From: Flavobacterium sp.
GTDB lineage: Bacteria > Bacteroidota > Bacteroidia > Flavobacteriales > Flavobacteriaceae
Direction: 5' to 3'
Assembly (NCBI RefSeq): GCF_030146175.1
Contig: NZ_JASLCE010000107.1
Location: forward strand, 1-21,067
DNA: 21,067 nt
Shown: piece by piece, positions 8,982 to 16,672 of the stretch
Position numbering within the stretch: the stretch's first letter is position 1
Layout: the number at the start of each line of letters is the position of its first letter
Made by a program: the position numbers and the translations under genes
Notes under the pieces: model-generated
What the model saw: only the letters and a program-made list of their open reading frames with translations
Told to the model about the DNA's origin: nothing
The model's database searches: none

Positions 8982-9485
8982 CTATTTGCGTTTATAAACC
9001 GGAACGGCCGAACAGGCTTCGCCAAACATAATGCTTTTGGCAACCGGCATCAGCTTTTGTGTAGCCAGCACATAGACTTCCTGCGGAACCGGTTTGCGGG
9101 AACATCCTTTGATGATCACCGGTTTATCCTGATAACTGCTATAATCCAGCTTTTGCAGGATTTCCTGATACAATCCGATTTCCATTTGCGGAATCGTTCC
9201 CCAGAAAACATTTTTAGCAACCGGCTCCAGATAAGCTGTGATCAACATAAATGCCCATGCGGGAACAATCGCATCCGTACTACAGGATAACGCCACAAAA
9301 CCGTCTTTATAGGTTTCCCAGTTATGATTTTTAAGCTGTTCGCGGAAATCTTTTTCGCGCAACACCAGGCCTTCGTAAAGCCATTGCGAAACATCAATGG
9401 AAAAACGAGGTCCTTCCGGATAATAGTCTTCCAGGTCAAAAACCTGCAAAACACTATTCGCGACTCTGTTTACAATCTCTTCCAT
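8982..9485 (-). CDS. DUF2480 family protein, suf-linked
   Basis: 167 residues, no signal peptide or membrane segment, so probably cytoplasmic. It resembles DUF2480, a Bacteroidota-restricted family of unknown function. Visible blocks are VALSCSTDAIVPAWAFML (about 64-81), IIKGCSRKPVPQEVYV (about 124-139) and FGEACSAVPVYK (about 154-165). Three cysteines, C68, C128 and C158, all fall in these conserved-looking blocks. The ATG overlaps the stop of the DUF59 gene by one base (TAATG), so the two are probably translationally coupled. Position in a sufS-sufE-DUF59 operon suggests a role tied to Fe-S cluster assembly or delivery. That is inference from context; no catalytic motif is recognised. Confidence 0.85.
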   Translation of the reverse strand: MEEIVNRVANSVLQVFDLEDYYPEGPRFSIDVSQWLYEGLVLREKDFREQLKNHNWETYKDGFVALSCSTDAIVPAWAFMLITAYLEPVAKNVFWGTIPQMEIGLYQEILQKLDYSSYQDKPVIIKGCSRKPVPQEVYVLATQKLMPVAKSIMFGEACSAVPVYKRK

Positions 9486-9808
9486 TATAGCATTCCCAGT
9501 TCGAGTTTGGCTTCTTCGCTCATCAGGTCTTTACTCCATGGCGGATCGAAAGTGATTTCCACTTCACAGGATTTTACCGCATCGATGGATTTGATTTTTT
9601 CTTCTACCTCCATCGGTAAGGTTTCCGCTACCGGACAGTTTGGTGAAGTAAGTGTCATTAGGATTTTTACGTCGTTGTCTTCGTTGATCATCACATCATA
9701 GATAAGACCCAATTCGTAAATATCCACCGGGATTTCGGGATCATAAATACCTTTCAGTACTTTTACCACATTTTCTCCCAGATTTATAGTATCGTTAAAT
9801 TCTTCCAT
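9485..9808 (-). CDS. DUF59/MIP18-family SUF-associated Fe-S assembly protein
   Basis: 107 residues forming essentially one DUF59 domain. Signature blocks are IYDPEIPVDIYELGLIYDV (21-39), TLTSPNCPVAETLP (52-65) with the characteristic reactive Cys at 58, and VEITFDPPWS (83-92). DUF59 proteins (bacterial SufT-like proteins, eukaryotic CIA2) act in maturation or transfer of Fe-S clusters to client proteins, and in Bacteroidota they commonly sit in the suf locus. The gene is 5 nt downstream of sufE, and its stop overlaps the DUF2480 start as TAATG. It lacks the N-terminal extension of longer SufT proteins, so I leave the symbol blank. The family call is firm; the client proteins are unknown. Confidence 0.92.
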   Translation of the reverse strand: MEEFNDTINLGENVVKVLKGIYDPEIPVDIYELGLIYDVMINEDNDVKILMTLTSPNCPVAETLPMEVEEKIKSIDAVKSCEVEITFDPPWSKDLMSEEAKLELGML

Positions 9809-9813
9809 AACAT

Positions 9814-10233
9814 TTAATTTTTGGACTGAAACGCCAAAGCATACATTTTAATTTGTTTGATCATCGACACCAGTCCGTTCGCACGGGTTGGTGATAAGTG
9901 TTCTTTCAGGCCGATCTCGTCGATAAAATCGGTGTTGGCTTCTAAAATAGCCTGCGCCGACTGGTTCGAAAAGGTACGGATCAGGATGGCAATAATCCCT
10001 TTGGTCAGGATCGCATCGCTATCGGCCGTAAAAACGATATTTCCGTCTTTTTCTTCCGCATACAACCATACTTTCGACTGACAGCCTTTAATAATATTTT
10101 CGTCTTTTTTATACTGTTCTTCAATGAGTGGCAGACTTTTACCCAGTTCAATGATGTATTCGTACCGTTGCATCCAGTCTTCAAACATCGAGAATTCGTC
10201 TACAATCTCCTCCTGAATTGCTTTTATCGTCAT
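9814..10233 (-). CDS. sufE: Cysteine desulfuration protein SufE
   Basis: Sulfur acceptor for SufS: it takes persulfide from the SufS catalytic cysteine and passes it to the SufBCD scaffold; cytoplasmic. 139 residues, typical size. The key motif is IIKGCQSKVW with Cys51, the same residue number as in E. coli SufE as I remember it. The C-terminal half carries the conserved TKGIIAILIRTFS and LSPTRANGL blocks. The start at 10233 leaves 4 nt after the preceding lipoprotein-like gene and needs no alternative. It is co-transcribed with sufS upstream and the DUF59 gene 5 nt downstream. Confidence 0.96.
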   Translation of the reverse strand: MTIKAIQEEIVDEFSMFEDWMQRYEYIIELGKSLPLIEEQYKKDENIIKGCQSKVWLYAEEKDGNIVFTADSDAILTKGIIAILIRTFSNQSAQAILEANTDFIDEIGLKEHLSPTRANGLVSMIKQIKMYALAFQSKN

Positions 10234-10237
10234 CTTC

Positions 10238-10717
10238 TTATTTTTTGTCGGCTAATTCATTTAGCTTATTTACAATTTTTTCAATCGCTGCCGGCGGAAA
10301 TCCGTGGTCAAATGTAGGTGCGGTATACGTTCCGTCTTTGGTTTGTATCGTAAAATTGGCCATCGCAGCACCGTCATAAAACCTTTTTTCGGTAGGCGCT
10401 TTTAATTCCGGCACCGCTTTCAGATCTACTTTTTTAAAGTTCGTCAGGATATCATTCCACTCCTGATCCGAAAGTTTTATCACCGTAGGTTCGCCCATAT
10501 CGTCCCTTTTACTGGTCACACGTAACTCCTTATTGTCCAGTACGATTTTTCGATAGAATCCTCTTGATGAAGCATCATATTCAAAAACCGGGTTTTGTTG
10601 TTCCTGTTTCATCGTTAGTTCGGTTTCTTTTTCTGTCGATCCGGCTATATTTTTCTTCGTACAGTTACATCCCGTACAGGTAATAATAACCGATGCCAAA
10701 AGGGTTACTAGTCTCAT
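10238..10717 (-). CDS. Small secreted or lipoprotein-like protein of unknown function between sufS and sufE
   Basis: 159 residues. The N-terminus, MRLVTLLASVIITCTGCNC, is a short hydrophobic leader followed by three cysteines (14, 17, 19). Cys14 or Cys17 could be the lipidated residue, though neither context is a textbook lipobox. Residues 20-45 are charged and linker-like; 46-159 form a compact domain (FEYDASSRGFYRKIVLDNKE, LSDQEWNDIL, TFDHGFPPAA) that I do not recognise. It lies 10 nt after sufS and 4 nt before sufE, so it belongs to that operon even though it looks envelope-located while its partners are cytoplasmic. Function cannot be stated. Confidence 0.75.
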   Translation of the reverse strand: MRLVTLLASVIITCTGCNCTKKNIAGSTEKETELTMKQEQQNPVFEYDASSRGFYRKIVLDNKELRVTSKRDDMGEPTVIKLSDQEWNDILTNFKKVDLKAVPELKAPTEKRFYDGAAMANFTIQTKDGTYTAPTFDHGFPPAAIEKIVNKLNELADKK

Positions 10718-10727
10718 AGGCTTGTTT

Positions 10728-11948
10728 TTAGGATAACATTTGTTTTGCTTTTTTTACCGCTTCCACAAAGATATCAATTTCTTCTTTCGTATTGTAAAAC
10801 GCAAACGATGCACGAACCGTACCCGGAATATCAAAGAAATTCATTACCGGCTGCGCACAATGGTGACCGGTTCTAACGGCGATTCCCAGTTTGTCTACAA
10901 TCGTACCGATATCATACGGGTGGATTCCTTCGATATTAAATGAAATCAGCGAAGCTTTATGCGCTCCGGTTCCGTATATTTTTACACCTTCAATTTCCAA
11001 TAATTTTTCGGTTCCGTAGGCTAGCAATTCCTGTTCGTAGGCTTCGATCGCTTCAAACCCGATTCCGTTCATATAATCGATAGCGGTTCCTAAAACGATT
11101 CCACCTGCGATATTGGGCGTTCCGGCTTCAAATTTATGGGGTAAATCGGCATAGGTTGTTTTCTCGAAGGTAACTTCTTTGATCATTTCACCTCCACCCT
11201 GATAAGGCGGTAATCGGTTTAACCAGCTTTCTTTTCCGTACAGGATTCCCACTCCGGTTGGTCCGCAAACCTTATGACCGGAAAACACATAGAAATCACA
11301 ATCCAGTTCCTGTACGTCGGGACGTAAATGAGGTGTCGCCTGCGCACCGTCAATCAAAACCGCAGCACCAACCTGATGCGCTTTTTCAATGATTTCGGCA
11401 ATTGGATTTACCGTTCCCAAAGCGTTGGAAATATGATTGACCGCAATAATTTTCACCTTTTCATTTAGCAACCTGTCGAATTCCGAAAGGATCAATTCTC
11501 CTTTTTCGTTCATCGGAATCACCACCAGTTTTGCACCGGTTCGCTCGCACAAAAATTGCCACGGTACGATATTACTATGGTGTTCGATAGCCGAAACCAT
11601 CACTTCATCGCCCGGTTGTAACAGTGCGGCAAAACCATTGGCTACCAGATTAATTCCGTGTGTCGTCCCCGAAGTAAAAATAATCTCGTGATTGTGTTTG
11701 GCATTCAGGTGTTTCTGAATCGTATTACGGGAAACTTCATACGCATCGGTTGCCAACTGGCTCAATGTATGCACTCCTCTATGGATATTCGCATTGATTT
11801 CCTCGTAATATTTTGTAATCGCATCGATTACCACTTTAGGTTTTTGGGCGGTGGCGCCATTATCGAAATAGACCAGCGGTTTTCCGTTTACCGTTTGTGA
11901 AAGTATTGGAAAATCGGCTCTTACGGCCTGAATATCTAGTTTTTTCAT
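10728..11948 (-). CDS. sufS: Cysteine desulfurase SufS
   Basis: PLP-dependent enzyme that removes sulfur from L-cysteine, giving alanine and an enzyme persulfide for Fe-S assembly. From ATG at 11948 it has 406 residues. The PLP lysine is K226 (FSGHKVCGPTG), the catalytic cysteine is C364 (RTGHHCAQP), and IEHHSN near 121-126 supplies the cofactor-stacking His. Length and both residue numbers equal those I recall for E. coli SufS, which supports this start. In-frame ATGs at 12008 and 12149 would add 20 or 67 residues with no family match. The short loop before the RTGHHCAQP block fits a type II desulfurase that needs SufE, encoded two genes downstream. It heads the operon sufS, lipoprotein-like gene, sufE, DUF59, DUF2480. 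Confidence 0.96.
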   Translation of the reverse strand: MKKLDIQAVRADFPILSQTVNGKPLVYFDNGATAQKPKVVIDAITKYYEEINANIHRGVHTLSQLATDAYEVSRNTIQKHLNAKHNHEIIFTSGTTHGINLVANGFAALLQPGDEVMVSAIEHHSNIVPWQFLCERTGAKLVVIPMNEKGELILSEFDRLLNEKVKIIAVNHISNALGTVNPIAEIIEKAHQVGAAVLIDGAQATPHLRPDVQELDCDFYVFSGHKVCGPTGVGILYGKESWLNRLPPYQGGGEMIKEVTFEKTTYADLPHKFEAGTPNIAGGIVLGTAIDYMNGIGFEAIEAYEQELLAYGTEKLLEIEGVKIYGTGAHKASLISFNIEGIHPYDIGTIVDKLGIAVRTGHHCAQPVMNFFDIPGTVRASFAFYNTKEEIDIFVEAVKKAKQMLS

Positions 11949-12022
11949 CTGATTACACTGTTTTTTGTCAGATGGAATTGCAGACAAGTGAATCACCTGT
12001 TCCTCCATTTTTTTAATCCTTG

Positions 12023-12030
12023 CAAATTTA
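12023..12030 (-). promoter_or_regulatory. Candidate -7 element for the sufS operon
   Basis: On the minus strand this reads TAAATTTG followed by C, a full match to TAnnTTTG. Transcription would start near 12016 and give a leader of about 68 nt to the sufS ATG at 11948. No -33 TTTG is seen. A separate promoter fits because terminators of the efflux operon lie just upstream. Confidence 0.45.
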
Positions 12031-12092
12031 CGGGATGTTTCTTTAAAAGACGCATAAATTAAGACAGATTTAAGGGAGCCTTCCCGGAAAGC

Positions 12093-12126
12093 AAAAAAGG
12101 CTGTCCAAAAGCAGACAACCTTTTTA
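12093..12126 (-). terminator. Terminator hairpin between the efflux operon and sufS
   Basis: A 12-position stem with one mismatch pairs AAAAAGGCTGTC with GACAACCTTTTT around an 8-nt loop. On the minus strand it ends in TTTTTT. Its left arm is identical to that of the hflX terminator at 7941. It lies 110 nt past the CzcA-type stop and upstream of the sufS promoter, so it insulates sufS from the efflux operon. Confidence 0.7.
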
Positions 12127-12197
12127 TTTATACCGTACCGACCTCGCATTTCGGTACGGCTTTATCATTTAGATAACGTATTATATTTTCTTCGAAT

Positions 12198-12230
12198 AAA
12201 CCTGACAGGTCTTCGAGACCTGTCAGGTTT
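12198..12230. repeat. Palindrome with CCTGACAGG core after the efflux operon
   Basis: A 15-bp perfect arm, AAACCTGACAGGTCT, pairs with AGACCTGTCAGGTTT around a TCG loop. It begins 7 nt past the stop of the RND pump gene. The core arms match those at 7990-8026 while loop and flanks differ. It is probably a terminator or 3'-end stabiliser of the efflux mRNA. Confidence 0.75.
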
Positions 12231-12236
12231 TAAGTA

Positions 12237-15200
12237 TTATATTTTCTTTGTTGGATGGATCCAGTAATACAAGGCCGGAATGATTAGCGGTGCAAAAACA
12301 AGCGTACTTAACAATCCTCCGATAATTACCGTAGCCAACGGACGTTGTACATCGGAACCGATTCCGGTTGATGTTGCCGCCGGTATCAATCCCAATACGG
12401 CCAATACCAGAATGGACAAGATCGCCCGCAATTGCTCTTTGGAGACTTTCTCGACCGTCTCTCGCGAACTTTCTCCGGTAATCCCTACATTGGCCCTGTT
12501 GAGCGCCGAGACGAGCAATACTCCGGCCATTACCGATATACCAAATATCGATACAAATCCTACACCTGCCGAAACGTTAAAGTAGTAACCACGCAATAAC
12601 AAGGCTGTGATTCCGCCACCAAGGGCAAATAAGATACAAGCCATCGTAATCAACGTGTCTTTAAAGTTTTTATAAAGTGAGAACAGTAATATAAACACCA
12701 ATCCGATCGTTAACGGAATCGTTAGTAATAATTGTTTTCCGGCACGTTCCAGGTTTTCATATTGTCCACCGTAAATGATCTGGTAGCCTTTTGGTACTTT
12801 CACCGTTTTGTTGATTTTTCCTTCCAGTTCTTTTACAAAACTCACCTGATCGCGTCCTACGATATTGGTTCGCACGGTAATCATACGTTTGCCATTGTAG
12901 TGGTAGATATTGGTTTGTCCCTGAATAAAACTTACATCCGCCAACTGATCAATAGGGATTAATGCCCCGTTGGTTGATGTTACCAGTAAGGATTTGATCT
13001 CGTCGATATTGGCACGGTGTTGTGGCAAATACCGCACTACGATATCGTATCGTTTCACACCGTCGTACAAGGTAGTGATCGCTTTTCCACCGATGGCGGC
13101 TTCGATAATATCCTGAACATCGGAAACATTAATTCCGAAACGGGCCGTTTTTTCACGGTCGATATGGATCGATAACTGTTCCTGTGGCCCTTCCTGTTCG
13201 ATATTAACCGCGGCACTTCCTTTCATTTTATTGACAATCGACACAATACTGTCGGCTTTAGAACGCATCAACTGCAAGTCGTCTCCTACAATACTCACGG
13301 CTAAATCGGCCGCACTACCCGTTACGATTTCCATCACCTGGTCAATAATGGGCTGACCGGACGAGAAGCGTACACTTGGCAACGCATGTTCAAGGTCGGT
13401 ACGAACCATTTTTACCAGTTCTTTTTTGGTAATCGTATCACTCCACAATTTATAATCTTTTAATCCGATCAGAATTTCGTTACGGTTGGCCGGAAACGGG
13501 TCGGTTCCATCGTCATTTCGTCCCGCCTGCGTAATGATGTAGGAAATCTGCGGATATTTGGAAATCACTTTTCGGATTTTAGGCGAATAGGTCGAGTTTT
13601 CCTGAATCGAAATACCGGCCGGGAAATTTCCACGGATAAAAATCGATCCTTCGTCCAGTTCCGGTAAGAACTCCGATCCCAAACGCGATCCGAAAGCAAT
13701 CAGTACAAATACCACCGCCATTCCGATGTATACGGTTTTCTTATAGTTATTCAACAATCCGTTAAGGAGCTTGCCGTATTTTTTATCCAGATAATCCAGT
13801 ACAATATTTTTATGTTCCTTGATTTCCGAATCGATATTCGAAACCACTTTGTTGTACACAAACGAGATCAGTACCGGTATCAGTGTTAACGCTGCTAACA
13901 TCGAACCTACTACCGCAAACGACAGTGTTAACGCCATTGGAGAGAACAGTTTCCCTTCTACACGAGTCATCAATAAGATCGGCATATAGGCCAGAATGAT
14001 AATCGCCACCGAGAAGAAAATCTCACGTCCCACTTCCTGAGCCGAAAGCATGGTGATTTTCACAATTCCTTCTTTGCGTTCTTCGATTGTGGCCTTTTTA
14101 TAACGCCTGATCAGGTGTTCGGCCATTACCACGGCACCATCTACGATAATCCCGAAGTCGATTGCTCCCAACGATAGTAAGTTGGCCGGAATACCGGTTA
14201 ATCGCATAATGATAAAGGCAAACAATAACGAAAACGGAATGGTAAGCGCTACCACTAATGCACTTCGCCAGCTTCCAAGGAAAAAGATCAACACGATAAT
14301 CACAATACTGATTCCTTCGAATAACGTATGCCCTACGGTTTCCAGTGAATGATTGATCAGGAAACTACGATCGTACATCGTACGGATTTTCACCCCTTCC
14401 GGCAATTCGTGATCCTGTAGGTCGGCAATACGTTGTTTTAGCGCTTTTAAAACCTCACTCGGGTTTTCGTAACGGCGTAATAAAACGATCCCTTCCACCC
14501 CATTATTTACATCTACTTTTTCGTCCGGGAACGTATACCCCAAAACGCCGCTTGGTGGTGGTGGCATGATTTCCACTTCCCCTACATCGCGGATAAAAAC
14601 CGGAAGTCCGTTGGCTGTTTTGATTACGATGTTTTCAATATCTTTTTCACTTTTAATCGCTCCGAGTCCGCGAACCGCAAAAGCCTGTCCGCCACGTTCG
14701 ATTGTATTTCCTCCGGAGTTGATATTATTGGCGACCACTTTTTCTTCGATATCGGAGATTTTAAGGTCGTATTTTCGCAGTTTTTCAGGCGATAGCTGGA
14801 TATGAAACTGTTTTAACGGTCCGCCAAAGGTTGTGATATCCGCAATACCGTCGGTTTGCAGCAAATACGGTTTGATCACCCAGTCCTGTAAATCCCGGAT
14901 CTGAATAGGCGTAAAACTTGGCGGTGCTTCCACCACATAACGAAAAATCTCTCCAACTGCAGTTGACAATGGAGCCAGTTCGACTTCCACACCATCCGGC
15001 AGATCGGCTGTTGCCAATCGCTCCATAACCTGTTGTCGGGCGAAATAATCGTCTGTTCCGTCTTTAAACGTCAACTGAACGATTCCCAGTCCGAAAATCG
15101 TACGGCTTCTTCTGTCCAGTACGTTCGGTGTATTTTGCAGCGCCCGTTCGATCGCCACCGTAACCTGTTGTTCCACCTCTTCGGCAGCACGCCCTTTGTA

Positions 15201-15356
15201 TTGGGCCACAACAATTACATTGGTATCGGCAATATCCGGATACGCTTCAATTTTTAATTGCGTAAAGCAAAAATAGCCCACCAGCATCAAAGCGATACTG
15301 ATCCCCACTACAATCCATCGGTTTCTAAGTGAGAATAAAAGTAAATTCTTAATCAT
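12237..15356 (-). CDS. Heavy-metal efflux RND pump, CzcA/CnrA type
   Basis: Inner-membrane proton antiporter that drives metal cations out through an adaptor and outer-membrane channel. 1039 residues, full length for the HME-RND family. Seen: an N-terminal TM helix (about 12-32), the porter region starting YPDIADTNVIVV, TM helices around 348-390, the intramembrane motif DFGIIVDGAVVMAE (400-413) with D400, D406 and E413, a second periplasmic half, and a C-terminal TM bundle ending YYWIHPTKKI. The DFG...DGA...E form is that of cobalt, zinc, nickel and cadmium pumps; Cu/Ag pumps (CusA) have different residues here, so a divalent cation is the likely substrate. Which metal cannot be decided. The start lies 3 nt after the DUF190 gene, in an operon with its adaptor and channel. 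Confidence 0.93.
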   Translation of the reverse strand: MIKNLLLFSLRNRWIVVGISIALMLVGYFCFTQLKIEAYPDIADTNVIVVAQYKGRAAEEVEQQVTVAIERALQNTPNVLDRRSRTIFGLGIVQLTFKDGTDDYFARQQVMERLATADLPDGVEVELAPLSTAVGEIFRYVVEAPPSFTPIQIRDLQDWVIKPYLLQTDGIADITTFGGPLKQFHIQLSPEKLRKYDLKISDIEEKVVANNINSGGNTIERGGQAFAVRGLGAIKSEKDIENIVIKTANGLPVFIRDVGEVEIMPPPPSGVLGYTFPDEKVDVNNGVEGIVLLRRYENPSEVLKALKQRIADLQDHELPEGVKIRTMYDRSFLINHSLETVGHTLFEGISIVIIVLIFFLGSWRSALVVALTIPFSLLFAFIIMRLTGIPANLLSLGAIDFGIIVDGAVVMAEHLIRRYKKATIEERKEGIVKITMLSAQEVGREIFFSVAIIILAYMPILLMTRVEGKLFSPMALTLSFAVVGSMLAALTLIPVLISFVYNKVVSNIDSEIKEHKNIVLDYLDKKYGKLLNGLLNNYKKTVYIGMAVVFVLIAFGSRLGSEFLPELDEGSIFIRGNFPAGISIQENSTYSPKIRKVISKYPQISYIITQAGRNDDGTDPFPANRNEILIGLKDYKLWSDTITKKELVKMVRTDLEHALPSVRFSSGQPIIDQVMEIVTGSAADLAVSIVGDDLQLMRSKADSIVSIVNKMKGSAAVNIEQEGPQEQLSIHIDREKTARFGINVSDVQDIIEAAIGGKAITTLYDGVKRYDIVVRYLPQHRANIDEIKSLLVTSTNGALIPIDQLADVSFIQGQTNIYHYNGKRMITVRTNIVGRDQVSFVKELEGKINKTVKVPKGYQIIYGGQYENLERAGKQLLLTIPLTIGLVFILLFSLYKNFKDTLITMACILFALGGGITALLLRGYYFNVSAGVGFVSIFGISVMAGVLLVSALNRANVGITGESSRETVEKVSKEQLRAILSILVLAVLGLIPAATSTGIGSDVQRPLATVIIGGLLSTLVFAPLIIPALYYWIHPTKKI

Positions 15357-15359
15357 TTT

Positions 15360-15659
15360 TTACCATTGTTCCACAGCATGTGTGATAATTAATCCTCCGC
15401 TGTACACGTTTCGCAATTCTTTTATAGCTTCTTCCACATTTTCTTTTGTATCGACAAAAGAGATCACCAGAGGTGTTTCGTCAAAAGAAAATTCGCGGTT
15501 AGGCCTCTTTAGCTTTTGGTGTTTGCCAAAGCCCATAAATCCGTTAAATGCTGTTGCGCCTGCAATGTTTTTTTCCAGCAGGAACAATAAGATGAATTCG
15601 TATAAAGGACGCGCGCCTCTCAATTCGTCTTTGTCAATAAAAATCTGAGCCTGTACCAT
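15360..15659 (-). CDS. DUF190 PII-like protein in metal efflux operon
   Basis: 99 residues, cytoplasmic. It matches the DUF190 pattern: a first strand AQIFIDKDE, GARPLYEFILLFLLEKNIAG (a helix after a GxPLYE-like turn), ATAFNGFMGFG (the AT..rG..GFG motif), then LVISFVDTKENVEEAIKEL and a final strand GGLIITHAVE. DUF190 adopts the ferredoxin-like PII/CutA fold and is expected to be a trimer. It lies between the adaptor and pump genes with gaps of 11 and 3 nt, so it is made with them. PII-like proteins (DUF190, DUF3240) recur beside heavy-metal RND genes; a role in sensing metal or nucleotide and tuning the pump is plausible but unproven. I see no His-rich metal site. Confidence 0.85.
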   Translation of the reverse strand: MVQAQIFIDKDELRGARPLYEFILLFLLEKNIAGATAFNGFMGFGKHQKLKRPNREFSFDETPLVISFVDTKENVEEAIKELRNVYSGGLIITHAVEQW

Positions 15660-15670
15660 TGTATAACTTT

Positions 15671-16672
15671 TTAGTAACCGAATGACAATCCTTTAAGCTG
15701 CATTACTCCGTCTTTTACGACTTTACTTCCATTGTCGACTCCGCCGAAGATGATAATACGATCGCCAATCTGTTGTCCGATCTGCACTTCTTTTCGTTCA
15801 AACTGAGAGTCGCTTTTCTGTATAAACACATAGTTTTTCCCTTGTACCGTTACGATAGCGGTTTTCGGAACACTAATCGAGTTATTACTTTTTAAACCGA
15901 AGGCCACATTGGCATACATCCCCACTTTTAGTCTGTCGTCGGAATTATTTAATCCGATTCGCAGTTTCACCATACGCGTGGTAAAATCCACACGGTCGGC
16001 AATGGCTTCAATTTTACCGGTAAAGGTTTCGTTCGGATAGGCGGTAAACTGAATGCTACAGGTATCTCCTTTTTTTAATTTGCTGATTTGATTTTCCGGG
16101 ATATCACTCACCAGATACGCGGCTCCTTTTTGTGCTCTTCGCAACAAATCCGGATCGAAACCAGCCGATTTTAACATGGCTTCGTGTTCGATAATCGCTG
16201 CTTTTTCGTTCGACAAATTAGTCATCTCCATCGATAATGCTGTCTGTGCATTTAACAACTCCTGACCGGTCATCGCGCCATGCTGATTCAGGTCTTTTGC
16301 CCGAGCCAACTCAATCTGACGTTGTTTGATATTGACATTACTAATTTGCTTAATGTTGATCTGGTGTTGGATCAACTGGGTATAATTGGAGGATAGTTCG
16401 GGGTTTTCGAACAACACAATATTGTTGGAACTACCGGAATCCGATCCCAGTACTGTTGCGCCCACCTGACCAACCGCCATCAAATCGCCGGTTAAGGAAC
16501 CGCTTCCGATTACTTCGGTTTTAAAGAGATTGAATATACTCTTATCCTTGAACGTGATAAGGCTTCCGTCGTTTTCTACTTTCGGAGGCTGTGGGTCTTC
16601 TACTTTCTTTTTCTCTTTGGAATTGCAGGAAAGCAAGAGCCCTAAAACTAAAATTGAAAAAACACGTTTCAT
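15671..16672 (-). CDS. Periplasmic adaptor (membrane fusion) lipoprotein of metal RND pump
   Basis: Bridges the RND pump and outer-membrane channel. 333 residues, short for CzcB/CusB adaptors. A lipoprotein signal ends at Cys16 (GLLLSC), so it is probably anchored by lipid. Residues about 92-168 are a helical hairpin (ELSSNYTQL to AAIIEHEAML), 185-255 a beta-barrel region (VSDIPENQISKLKKGD, AYPNETFTGKIEAIADRV, DRLKVGMYANV), and 263-333 the membrane-proximal domain. Odd: the usual paired half-lipoyl motifs flanking the hairpin are not apparent; residues 70-90 and 172-186 go almost directly from one domain to the next. Its ATG overlaps the channel-gene stop by one base (TAATG), implying coupled translation. 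Confidence 0.9.
   Translation of the reverse strand: MKRVFSILVLGLLLSCNSKEKKKVEDPQPPKVENDGSLITFKDKSIFNLFKTEVIGSGSLTGDLMAVGQVGATVLGSDSGSSNNIVLFENPELSSNYTQLIQHQINIKQISNVNIKQRQIELARAKDLNQHGAMTGQELLNAQTALSMEMTNLSNEKAAIIEHEAMLKSAGFDPDLLRRAQKGAAYLVSDIPENQISKLKKGDTCSIQFTAYPNETFTGKIEAIADRVDFTTRMVKLRIGLNNSDDRLKVGMYANVAFGLKSNNSISVPKTAIVTVQGKNYVFIQKSDSQFERKEVQIGQQIGDRIIIFGGVDNGSKVVKDGVMQLKGLSFGY

Noticed and set aside
11949..12149. N-terminal extension of SufS starting at 12149 or 12008
   Set aside because: The 67- or 20-residue extension has no family match and the longer one runs through a terminator hairpin. The start at 11948 gives 406 residues with K226 and C364 in the positions known for SufS.
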